Shown: positions 8,670-17,443 of the stretch, piece by piece | Numbering within the stretch: the first letter of the stretch is position 1 | Layout: every line of letters begins with the position of its first letter | Assembly: GCA_963729215.1 (NCBI GenBank) | Contig: CAVSND010000019.1 | Location: forward strand, 248,001-312,000 | Direction: 5' to 3' | Source of the DNA: CAVQJU01 sp963729215 | Lineage (GTDB): Bacteria > Acidobacteriota > Vicinamibacteria > Vicinamibacterales > CAVVIG01 | Length of the DNA: 64,000 nt | Notes under the pieces: generated by a model | Databases searched by the model: none | What the model was told of the DNA's origin: nothing | What the model saw: only the letters and a program-made list of their open reading frames with translations | Made by a program: the position numbers and the translations under genes

Positions 8670-9941
8670 GTGAAGCCTCGTGCATCGTTCTCGTTCGGGA
8701 TAGCTGTCCTGCTGCTGGCCGGTGCCGCTGTGCTCGCCCAGCGCCGTGACGTGTTCGTGGCATCGCGCGACCATCCGGCCATCGCCTACTCGCGCGGGCC
8801 CGTCGCCGATCCGGTGTTCCAACTGGAGCGACGCATCGAGGACGGCAGCGTTCGCCTGCAGTTCGACAAGCCCAACGGCTACCTGAAGTCGCTGCTGGCT
8901 GCACTCGACATCCCGATCGAATCGCAGTCGCTCGTCTTCTCCGAGACGAGCTTCGAGGCCAGGCTCATCAACCCCCGCAACCCCCGGTCGATTTTCTTCA
9001 ACGACTCGGTGTCGGTTGGATGGGTGCACGGCAGCGATGCGCTCGAGGTGGCCGCGCAGGATCCGACGCAGGGTGTCATCTTCTATACGCTGGCGCAGAC
9101 GCCCACCGGAACTCCCAAGCTGACGCGCGACAACAGCTGCCTGGCCTGTCACCTGTCGTGGGACACGCTCGGCGTGCCGGGCCTCTTCGTGATCAGCACG
9201 TTCCCGATGTCCGATGACAAGAACGCGTATGCGAACGGGTTCGTCGCGGACCATCGCAGTCCGTTGCCCGAACGCTGGGGTGGGTGGTATGTGACAGGGA
9301 AGCCTGGAGGGCCGCTGCGCCATATGGGCAACGTGCCGGTCATCGTCCACGGCAAAGTCGATCCGGAGGCGCGGCCGGCATCTCCCGTGCTCGCGTCGCT
9401 CGACGGTAAATTCGATCTCACGACTTACCTCTCACCGTATAGCGACATCGTTGCGCTGATGGTGCTCGAACACCAGACGCACATGACCAACCTGATCACA
9501 CGCCTCGGCTGGGAGGCGCGTCTTGCCGCGTCCGCGCGGGGGAATCCCGATGCGGCCGCACGGATGCGGGAGGCGGCGGACGACCTGGTGGACTACCTGC
9601 TGTTCGCGGAGGAAGCGCCCCTGGTCGGGAGCATCCGCGGTACTTCGGGTTTCGCCGAGAAGTTCGCCGCGCGGGGCCCTCGCGACAGCAAGGGGCGGTC
9701 TCTGCATCAGCTGGATCTCGATCGGCGGCTCATGCGGTATCCCTGCAGCTACATGATCTACACGCCCGCGTTCGACGCGCTGCCGGCCGACGCCAGGAAC
9801 GCGGTCTATCAGCGGATGTGGCAGGTGCTGTCCGGCAAGGACACGAACAAGAAGTACAGCACGCTCTCGCCAGCCGACCGGCAGGCCATCGTCGAAATCC
9901 TCAAAGAGACCAAGAAGGGTCTTCCCGCGTACTTTGGATAG
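8670..9941 (+). CDS. Secreted monohaem-type c cytochrome-like protein
   Basis: A 423-residue exported protein with a leader (FGIAVLLLAGAAVLAQ) and one CxxCH haem-c site, CLACH, near residue 154. Haem attachment and a periplasmic redox role are inferred from that motif and the leader only; the rest (IPIESQSLVFSETSFEA, FYTLAQTPTG, HQLDLDRRLMRYPCSYMIYTPAFDALP) is typical of an uncharacterised family seen with DUF1592-type genes. A GTG at 8670 is the start, separated by one base from the previous stop. The gene precedes the DUF1592 protein, which carries two more CxxCH sites, so the cluster has a periplasmic electron-transfer flavour. Confidence 0.75.
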   Translation: MKPRASFSFGIAVLLLAGAAVLAQRRDVFVASRDHPAIAYSRGPVADPVFQLERRIEDGSVRLQFDKPNGYLKSLLAALDIPIESQSLVFSETSFEARLINPRNPRSIFFNDSVSVGWVHGSDALEVAAQDPTQGVIFYTLAQTPTGTPKLTRDNSCLACHLSWDTLGVPGLFVISTFPMSDDKNAYANGFVADHRSPLPERWGGWYVTGKPGGPLRHMGNVPVIVHGKVDPEARPASPVLASLDGKFDLTTYLSPYSDIVALMVLEHQTHMTNLITRLGWEARLAASARGNPDAAARMREAADDLVDYLLFAEEAPLVGSIRGTSGFAEKFAARGPRDSKGRSLHQLDLDRRLMRYPCSYMIYTPAFDALPADARNAVYQRMWQVLSGKDTNKKYSTLSPADRQAIVEILKETKKGLPAYFG

Positions 9942-9997
9942 ACGGCGCCCCATCTGCCGGGGAACCGAAGTCGTATAATCTGAAGACCTTAAGGGCC

Positions 9998-12365
9998 ATG
10001 CGAGCACTAGTCGGCCTCCTCGCGGCGACGCTCATCATGGGGGCCGCTCCTGCCGTCAGCACGCAGACAACCGCGGCCGATTCGCGTGGGGTGCTCACGC
10101 AGTACTGCTTCGCCTGCCACAACGACCGGCTCAAAACCGGCGGCTTGAGCCTGGAGCGGATGGATCTCACGTCCATTGGCGAATCCCCTGACGTGTGGGA
10201 GAAAGTTGTTCGGCGGCTGCGAACAGGCGCGATGCCGCCCGCGCCGTCGCGGCGTCCGGACCAGGCCACATACGACCGGTTGACGAGCTGGCTCGAGGGC
10301 GAACTGGACCGGGAGGCCGCCGCCCATCCCAATCCGGGCCGGCCCGCTGTTCATCGCCTGAACCGATCCGAATATGCCAATGCGATTCACGACCTGCTGG
10401 CTCTCGACGTCAATGTCGCGTCGCTGCTGCCGCCGGACGATTCGGCGTTCGGATTCGACAACGTCGCCGACGTGCTCGGTGTCTCGCCGGGTCCTGCTCG
10501 AGCGGTATCTGAATGCGGCGGACGAAATCAGCGCGCTTGCGGTGGGCGACCGGGATGTGAGCCCGGGCTCGGAGAGTTATCACGTCCGTCACGACCTGTC
10601 GCAGGACCAGCACATCGACGGCCTGCCGCTCGGAACGGTCGGCGGCACGCTCATTCGTCATACGTTTCCGCTCGACGCCACTTACGTCATTCAGGTGAAG
10701 TTGTTTCGAACGAACCTGAACGCGATTCGCGGGATCGAGTGGGAGCAGCAGCTGGAAATTTCCGTGGATGGACGGCGCGTACACCTGGCGTCAGTGGGTG
10801 GCGCCGCAGATCTGCTGCTGGTTGGACGGAATCCGACGGACGGGAGCGACGAAATCGAAACCCGGCTGCAGGTCCGCGTGCCAATCAAAGCCGGCCCCCG
10901 ATCGATCGGCGTGACGTTCATCCAGAAGTCCCCGGCACTTGGCACCGTGCGTCTGCAGCCGTACCTGCGGAGCTCGGCCGACACGTTCGAACAGACCGGG
11001 CGGCCGCACGTCCAGACCGTGAACATCCTCGGACCCTACGACATCACGGGTCCGGGCGACACGCCGAGCCGGCGGCGGATTTTCGTCTGCCGTCCCGCCA
11101 GCGCCAGAGACGAGCTCCCGTGCGCCCGGACGATTCTGTCGACGATCGCGCGGCGCGCTTACCGGCGGCCGCTTGCCAAGGGTGAAATCGAGCCGCTCAT
11201 GGTGTTCTTCGAAGCGGGCCGCCGCGAGGGCACTTTCGACACAGGCATTCAGCTGGCGCTCCAGCGCATCCTGGCGACGCCGAAATTCGTGTTCCGGATT
11301 GAGCAGGATCCGGCCGGCGCCGCCCCCGGCGAGGCGTATCGGATCGCGGATCTCGAGCTCGCGTCGCGCCTGTCTTTCTTCCTCTGGAGCAGCATTCCGG
11401 ACGACGAACTGCTGACGCTGGCGAGCCAGGGCAAGCTGAAGAACCCGCAGGTGCTCGAGCAGCAGGTGCGGCGGATGCTGGTCGATCCCCGGTCGCGCGC
11501 ACTGGTCGCCAACTTCGCCGGCCAGTGGCTGCAGGTGCGCAACCTGCGGAGCATGGCGCCCAACGCCAACGAGTTCCCCGATTTCGACGACAACCTCCGC
11601 CAGGCGTTCCAGCGCGAAACCGAGATGTTCTTCGAAAGCATCATGCGGGAGGATCGCGACGTCGTCGATCTGCTGACGGCGGACTACACCTTCCTGAACG
11701 AACGCCTGGCGATTCACTACGGCATTCCCGGCGTGCGGGGCGACCAGTTCCGCCGCGTGACGCTGACCGACGACGCGCGGAAGGGGCTGCTCGGGAAGGG
11801 CAGCATCCTGCTCGTGACCTCGCATGCCGACCGGACGTCTCCCGTGGTTCGCGGCAAGTGGATTCTCGAGAACCTGCTCGGCACGCCGCCGCCTGCGCCG
11901 CCGCAGGTCGTCCCGCCGCTGAAAGAGAACGAGGAAGGGGTCAAGCCGCTCACCTTGCGCGCGAAGATGGAAGAGCATCGCGCGAACCCGGTCTGCGCGA
12001 GCTGCCACAAGATGATGGACCCCATCGGATTCACCCTGGAGAACTTCGACGCCGTTGGGGCCTGGCGGGCGCGGGACGCGGGAGAGCCAATCGACGCGTC
12101 GGGGCAGTTCGTGGACGGGACCACCGTGGACGGCGTCGTCACGCTTCGGCACGCGCTGTTGCAACGTCCTGACGTCTTCGTGCGGACGATGACGCAGAAG
12201 ATGCTGACGTACGCGCTGGGACGCGGCGTCGAGGATTACGACATGCCCGCCGTCCGCGCCATCGTCCGCGACTCGGCGAAGCAGGACTATCGGTTTTCAT
12301 CGCTCGTGCTCGGGATCGTCAACAGCGCGCCGTTCCAGATGCGCATCAGCGGAGCCGCTCCTTAA
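9998..12365 (+). CDS. DUF1587/DUF1592/DUF1588/DUF1585 cytochrome-type protein, one frame break
   Basis: A large secreted protein (about 788 residues joined). Order: signal peptide (LVGLLAATLIMGAAPAVS); a haem-type CFACH site near residue 45 with LKTGGLSLE; the DUF1587-like HRLNRSEYANAIHDLLALD; a beta-rich middle; the DUF1592 part (RRAYRRPL, ILATPKFVFRIE, ASRLSFFLWSSIPDDELL, FAGQWLQVRNL); the DUF1588 part (LLTADYTFLNERLAIHYGIPG, HADRTSPVVRGKWILENLL, CASCHKMMDPIGFTLENFD); and the DUF1585 end (KMLTYALGRGVEDYD). Known from Planctomycetes and Acidobacteria; function not established. The frame changes near 10488, just before LLERYLNAADE, within the conserved part. The next gene starts two bases after the stop. 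Confidence 0.85.
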
Positions 12366-12366
12366 C

Positions 12367-13683
12367 ATGTTCATCAGCAGACTCTCGTTGCCCCGCCGGA
12401 CGTTTCTCCACGGGATGGGAGCCGCGCTGGCGCTGCCGTTCCTCGAGGCCATGGTTCCGGCGTTCACGGCGATCGCGAAGACCGCGGCCAGCCCGCAGCG
12501 CCGCCTCGGGTTCGTGTACTTCCCGAACGGCGCCGTGATGGATCAGTGGATCCCCGCGCAGTCGGGCTCGAAGATCCAGCTGTCGCCGATTCTCAAGTGC
12601 CTCGAGCCCTACCAGGACTCGGTGGTCGTGGTGGGGAATCTGGCGCGCGCCGGCACGACGATTGGCGACCACGCGGTCGCGGCCGCCGGTTGGCTGACCG
12701 GCGTCTACGCGAAGCAGACAGAGGCGCAGGATGTGCGAGCCGGTGTGACGATCGATCAAATCGTCGCGAAGCGGATCGGCCAGGACACGCCGTTTCCGTC
12801 GCTTGAAGTCGCCACCGAGGATTTCACGGGTTTTGTGGGCGGGTGCACGCCGGGATTCAGTTGCGCCTACATGGACACGGTGTCGTGGGCGACGCCGACG
12901 ACGCCGCTGCCGATGGAAATCAACCCCCGCGTCGTCTTCGAACGCATGTTCGGCCGCCCGGGCACCGCCGAGCAGCGGCGCCGGCGCATGAAGCGGAACC
13001 AGAGCGTCCTCGATTCGATCGCCGACGATGCGAGCGCGCTGCAGCGTGATCTGGGCGCGCGGGACCGGTTGCGGTTGACCGAATACCTGGAATACATTCG
13101 CGAGATCGAACGCCGCATCCAGCGCACCGAAGCGCAGAACACGTCGAGTGTGACGACGATCGACGCCCCGCTCGGCATCCCGGAGTCGTTCGAGGAGCAC
13201 GTCGCGCTCATGTTCGACCTCCTGGCGGTGGCGTACCAGGCGGACATTACCCGCGTCTTCACGTTTATGATGTCGCGCGAAGCCAGCCAGCGGACGTATC
13301 CGCAGGTGAATGTGGACGAGCCCCATCACACCATCTCACACCACGCGAACGATCCCGAGAAGATGGCCAAGAACGCCCGCATCAATATTTTCCACGCGCA
13401 GCAGTTCGGCAGGTTCGTCGAGAAGCTGCACGCCACGCCGGACGGCGATGGCACGCTGCTCGATCACTCGCTGGTGTTCTACGGCGCGGGCATGGGGAAC
13501 GGCAACGCGCACGCGACCGACCCGTTGCCGCTCGTCGCCGTCGGCGGAGGTGTCGGAACAGGCAACCGGCATATCCTGCCGGCGCCCCGTACGCCGGTCG
13601 GCAATCTCTGGGTGGATATCGCGCACAAGTTTGATGCCCCGATCGACAGCCTCGGCGAGAGCACCGGACGCCTCGAACTGTGA
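12367..13683 (+). CDS. DUF1552 family protein, Tat-type leader
   Basis: A 438-residue protein of the DUF1552 family, the usual partner of DUF1592 proteins; distantly like the DUF1501/alkaline-phosphatase superfamily. The N-terminus LSLPRRTFLHGMGAALALPFLEAM is a Tat-type leader with twin arginines, so it probably folds in the cytoplasm before export. Visible family marks are FVYFPNGAVMDQW, GDHAVAAAGWLTG, TIDQIVAKRIG, DLLAVAYQADITRVFTFMM, PHHTISHHAND and GAGMGNGNAHATDPLP. The function is unknown. It starts two bases after the DUF1592 stop, and its own TGA overlaps the GTG of the ankyrin gene, so the three are probably translated together. Confidence 0.88.
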   Translation: MFISRLSLPRRTFLHGMGAALALPFLEAMVPAFTAIAKTAASPQRRLGFVYFPNGAVMDQWIPAQSGSKIQLSPILKCLEPYQDSVVVVGNLARAGTTIGDHAVAAAGWLTGVYAKQTEAQDVRAGVTIDQIVAKRIGQDTPFPSLEVATEDFTGFVGGCTPGFSCAYMDTVSWATPTTPLPMEINPRVVFERMFGRPGTAEQRRRRMKRNQSVLDSIADDASALQRDLGARDRLRLTEYLEYIREIERRIQRTEAQNTSSVTTIDAPLGIPESFEEHVALMFDLLAVAYQADITRVFTFMMSREASQRTYPQVNVDEPHHTISHHANDPEKMAKNARINIFHAQQFGRFVEKLHATPDGDGTLLDHSLVFYGAGMGNGNAHATDPLPLVAVGGGVGTGNRHILPAPRTPVGNLWVDIAHKFDAPIDSLGESTGRLEL

Positions 13684-15155
13684 TCGATCGAGCCAGGACC
13701 GTGCATACCTTACGTTTCGGCATACTCGCGCTGGCGATTGCGCTGCTGGCCCTGCCCGCGTCGGCGGCGCCTGCCACCGACATCAGGGCAATCGCTGACG
13801 TCAACGCGCGCGAAGTAGACGGGACGACGGCTTTGCATTGGGCCGTACGAGCTGACAACACGGTGGAAACCCGGCGCCTGCTGCGCGCGGGCGCGCGGCC
13901 CGATGTGAGCAACCGCTACGGGGTGACACCGCTGGCGCTGGCCGCCGCCAACGGAAACGCGGCGATCCTGAGTCTGTTGATTGCGGCCGGCGCCGATCCC
14001 AATGCGCCGTCGGCGCAGCACGAGCCCGTGCTGATGACGGCAGCGCGCTCGGGGAGCGTCGACGCCGTGCGGTGCCTGCTCGACCATGGCGCGGACGTGA
14101 ACGCGCGCGAGCCCTGGCAGGGAGAGACCGCGCTCATGTGGGCGGCGGGGGAGAATTACGCCGCCATCGCACAGCTGCTGATCCGGCACGGCGCGGACGT
14201 TGACGCACAATCCCGGATGCCGGAGTTCCCGCGTCCCCAGGCGGGCTTGACCGTCCTGCCTCGCGGCCGGTGGACGCCTTTGATGTATGCGGCGAGGCAG
14301 GGCGCGGTCGAGGCCACCCGCACGCTGGCGGAAGCCGGCGCGAACCTGGACCTGGCCGACCCCGACGGCACCACCGCGCTCGTACTCGCGATCATCAACG
14401 TGCACTACGACACCGCCGCCGCGCTCATCGAGGCTGGCGCCGATCCGAACCTGGCCGACACAACGGGGATGGCCGCACTGTATGCCGCCACAGACCTGAA
14501 CACGCTGCCCTGGATGTTCGGGCGGCCGGATCCCAGGCTCACCGATCGCCTGACGGGCGTGCAGATCGTCGACATGCTGCTTGCCTACGGCGCCGATCCG
14601 AACGCAAGGCTGAGGGCGCCCCTCATGCAGCGGCATCATACCGGCGGCGATCCGTCGCTCGGCGAGGGCGCCACGCCGTTCATGCGCGCGGCGAAGTCGG
14701 GAGACCTGCCGGTCATGCGCCTGCTGCTCAAGTACGGCGCCGACCCGAAGATCACCCAGAAGAATCACACGACGGCCCTGATGCTGGCGGCGGGCTTCGG
14801 GTGGCGCGACGGCAATGCCGCCATCCCGACGCGCGACCGCGGGACCATCAAGGACGCCATCGACGCGATGAAGATGTGCCTGGACGCCGGCGTGGACGTT
14901 CGCGCGGCCAACGATGCCGGCGACACGGTGCTCCATGCGGCTGCCACACGAGGATCCGACGTCATCATCCAGTTCCTCGCGGACAAGGGCGCCGACGTGC
15001 GGGCGAAAAACAAGCAGGGCCGGACGCCGCTGGACGCCGCGCGCGCGCGGCGCGGAGCGAGCGCGGTGCCGGCCGCCGTTGCCATTCTGCAGAAGCTGAC
15101 AGGGGAAGGGCCGGTCATTCCACCTCCGTCTGTTGAGCCATCGTCGCAGCCGTAG
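13680..15155 (+). CDS. Secreted ankyrin-repeat protein
   Basis: A 491-residue exported protein built of ankyrin repeats, a protein-protein interaction scaffold. The leader is FGILALAIALLALPASAAPA. Repeats are clear: DGTTALHWAVRADN, YGVTPLALAAANGN with AAGADPN, GETALMWAAGEN with HGADVDA, WTPLMYAARQGAVEA, DGTTALVLAIINVH with EAGADPN, GATPFMRAAKSGD with KYGADPK, and GDTVLHAAATRGSD with KGADVRAKN. The GTG at 13680 overlaps the DUF1552 TGA (GTGA), which supports this start and suggests coupling. Partners are unknown; a role in binding the DUF1592/DUF1552 products is only a guess from order. Confidence 0.88.
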   Translation: MIDRARTVHTLRFGILALAIALLALPASAAPATDIRAIADVNAREVDGTTALHWAVRADNTVETRRLLRAGARPDVSNRYGVTPLALAAANGNAAILSLLIAAGADPNAPSAQHEPVLMTAARSGSVDAVRCLLDHGADVNAREPWQGETALMWAAGENYAAIAQLLIRHGADVDAQSRMPEFPRPQAGLTVLPRGRWTPLMYAARQGAVEATRTLAEAGANLDLADPDGTTALVLAIINVHYDTAAALIEAGADPNLADTTGMAALYAATDLNTLPWMFGRPDPRLTDRLTGVQIVDMLLAYGADPNARLRAPLMQRHHTGGDPSLGEGATPFMRAAKSGDLPVMRLLLKYGADPKITQKNHTTALMLAAGFGWRDGNAAIPTRDRGTIKDAIDAMKMCLDAGVDVRAANDAGDTVLHAAATRGSDVIIQFLADKGADVRAKNKQGRTPLDAARARRGASAVPAAVAILQKLTGEGPVIPPPSVEPSSQP

Positions 15156-15180
15156 GGCAGGCCTCAGGGCCTGCCTCGTG
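15151..15180. repeat. Short palindromic repeat unit
   Basis: GGGCAGGCC-TCA-GGGCCTGCC with flanking CGTAG and CTCGTG, a diverged member of the family at 3166-3240 and 7594-7623. It lies between the ankyrin stop and the following SnoaL gene. Confidence 0.65.
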
Positions 15181-15191
15181 AAGGAGACCTT

Positions 15192-15698
15192 ATGTCGAAA
15201 TGGATCGTTGGCCTGACGCTGGGTTTGTGTGTGACCGTGAGCGGCGCGGGGTTCGCGCAGGGCGCGGGCAAAACGTTGACCGAGAAGGATCGCGAGGACA
15301 TCCGTCAGCTCAGCGACAACTACGTCACGTATCTCGACGGCTGCAAGGCCGCGGAGTACGCCGGCCTGTTCGCCGCCGACGGCTCGTTCATCAGCGGGCC
15401 CCGCGGCACGATGACCGGCCGCGAAAAACTCGAGTCGCTGGTCACGAGCGAGCCGTTCTGCAAGCCGAACGCGCCGGCGCGAAGCAGCGCGTTGAGCCAC
15501 GCGTTCAGCAAAATCGTCATCGAGCCGACCGCCGATGGCGCTTCGGGCAAGGTGTACTTGCCCGGCCGCGAAGCGACCTCGAGCGGCGGCCACTACGAGG
15601 ACACCTACGTCAAGACTGCCGCGGGCTGGAAGTTCAAGACGCGGACGTATCTCTCGCCGAAAGAGGAAGCCGCGGTACAGTCGTCCCCTGTTAAGTAG
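15192..15698 (+). CDS. Secreted SnoaL-like (NTF2-fold) protein
   Basis: A 168-residue exported protein with a leader (IVGLTLGLCVTVSGAGFAQG) and one NTF2-fold SnoaL-like domain: LTEKDREDIRQLSDNYVTYLD, then YAGLFAADGSFISGPRG, a middle helix, and the closing strand pair HYEDTYVKTAAGWKFKTRTY. In this superfamily the fold serves as isomerase, dehydratase or ligand binder; the residues here do not decide which. SD GGAGA (AAGGAGACC) stands just before ATG 15192. It is the shortest member of a local family of three genes, ending at a TAG inside another palindromic repeat. Confidence 0.82.
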   Translation: MSKWIVGLTLGLCVTVSGAGFAQGAGKTLTEKDREDIRQLSDNYVTYLDGCKAAEYAGLFAADGSFISGPRGTMTGREKLESLVTSEPFCKPNAPARSSALSHAFSKIVIEPTADGASGKVYLPGREATSSGGHYEDTYVKTAAGWKFKTRTYLSPKEEAAVQSSPVK

Positions 15699-15741
15699 CG
15701 TCTGCCTTCAGGCGGACGTTCGGGCAGGCTGAAGCCGCTTG
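15697..15741. repeat. Short palindromic repeat unit pair
   Basis: A hairpin GTCTGCCT-TC-AGGCGGAC, with one T.G pair, is followed by GGCAGGCTGAAGCCGCTT, which is a diverged inverted unit of the same family. It begins at the stop codon of the SnoaL gene and ends about 30 bases before the next start. Confidence 0.6.
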
Positions 15742-15769
15742 CTGCGGCATTCGCGTTTAGGAGAGATCT

Positions 15770-17360
15770 ATGCGGAGATGGGCGCATCGCATGCTGTCTG
15801 GCACGGCACACTTCGAGCCGCTGGCCTGGATAACGGCCGCAGCAGTTCTCACAGTCACCGGCGTCGTTCCGAACATTCAGGCGCAGAAAGCCGCGCAGCC
15901 TTCCAAAACGCAGACCTTGACGGCGCTCGACTACATCGAGATCCGCCAGTTGGTCGCGCGTTACGGCTACGCCGTCGACACCGGCGCCGATAACGGCAAT
16001 ATGTACGCCGATCTCTTCGCGCCCGATGGCGCCTTTCTCGACCGCACGGGCAAGGCGACGACGGGCCGCGACGCCCTGGCCGCCGTGGCGCGGCGCTTCC
16101 AGCGAGGGCCGCAGTCGCAGTTTCATTTCCTGATGAATCACGTTATCGAGGCGACAGCCGATGGCGCGAGGGGAAAGGAATATCTGCTGCAGCTGCGGAT
16201 GGGCGAGCCGGACCACGAGAACGAGATCTTCGGCGGGGGACACTACGAGGATACGTACCAGAAGACCGTCAGAGGGTGGCGCTTCAAGACGCGTCAGTTC
16301 ATCCCGTCCGATCTTCCCGCAGCGGGCGCCGCGCCGGGCGCGGTTGTTAACGGCGGCCAGGCGCCTCTTTCCGCAACTCCGCTCGGTGTCGCGGCTTCCG
16401 CGGGTACTGCATCCTGGAGTCCGCTCACCGCTCTCGACTACTTGCAGATTCAGCAGCTCGCGTATCGGTACGGCTGGGCGCTCGACAGCGGCGCGGACAA
16501 CGGCTTCGCGTACGCGGATCTGTACACGCCGGACGGCATTTTCACGGGCACCAATCAGGGGCCGACGGGCCGCTCGTACCAGGGCCGCGACAAGCTGGCC
16601 GCGCTGGCCCGCGGCGGCCTGCGGGGCCCGCTGTATGTCAGCCACTACGCCACCAATGTCGTGGTCGAACCGCGCACCTGACGGTGGCGCCACGGGCCAC
16701 ACCTACGTCGCGATTTTCAAGCTCGGCGCCGACGGAAAGCCGACCGTCATCGAGCACGGCGGGCGATACGACGACGTGTACCAGAAGACGGCGAACGGCT
16801 GGCGATTCAAGCACCGGACCTACTACGACTCGAAGTCCGGGGAGCCCGTGCAGCCACCTCCCGCCGCGCTCGCGCCGATCGCGGCGCTTTCGGCGAAGAA
16901 GCAGGCGGCACCTTTGAAGAGCCAGCCGGCATCAGGCGGGCCAGCGCTCAGCGCCGAGGACTACATCGGGATTCAGGATCTGGTGGCCCGCTATCCGTTT
17001 GCCCTCGACGGCGATGTGGACGAGGGCGCCTCCTACGCGAACCTGTTCACGCCGGACGCGGTGTTTCGTCAGCCACTGACCGAGGGGCGCGAGAAGCTTG
17101 CGGCGCTGGCCATGGCGCAGCCGCACGGGCCGCAGTACGCGCGGCACTTCATCACGAACCACGTCATCGATGCGGTGCCCGGCGGCGGCGCGACGGGCAA
17201 GGAATACCTTGTCGTCGTCGATCTCGACGCTCCCGGCAAGCCCGGCAAGGTGTTTCTGGCAGGACACTACGACGATACCTACGCGAAGACCGCCGCCGGC
17301 TGGCGGTTCAAGACGCGGACGTTCGTGACGGCCCGGTCCGGTACGCCGGCCGCCCAGTAG
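15770..17360 (+). CDS. Secreted protein with three tandem SnoaL-like domains, one frame break
   Basis: About 529 residues joined. After a hydrophobic segment (ITAAAVLTVTGVVPNIQAQ) come three NTF2-fold domains of the same type, each opening with a related helix and strand: LTALDYIEIRQLVARYGYAVD...YADLFAPDGAF; LTALDYLQIQQLAYRYGWALD...YADLYTPDGIF; LSAEDYIGIQDLVARYPFALD...YANLFTPDAVF. They close with HYEDTYQKTVRGWRFKTRQF, RYDDVYQKTANGWRFKHRTY and HYDDTYAKTAAGWRFKTRTF. Proline/alanine linkers join them. The frame changes near 16678, inside domain two, between NVVVEP and DGGATGHTY. The start ATG 15770 follows GGAGAG. Similarity among domains points to internal duplication of the neighbouring single-domain gene. 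Confidence 0.82.
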
Positions 17361-17443
17361 CGCACTACTTCTAGGCGGCGACCACCGCGCCGATCGCTGT
17401 GTTCGAGCTCAGCATAGGGTTCTCTGCCCGCAAATTCCGATCG

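Noticed and set aside
13710..15593. A 627-codon minus-strand frame opposite the ankyrin gene
   Set aside because: Antisense of a well-supported repeat protein; composition is Arg/His/Gln-rich and matches no family.
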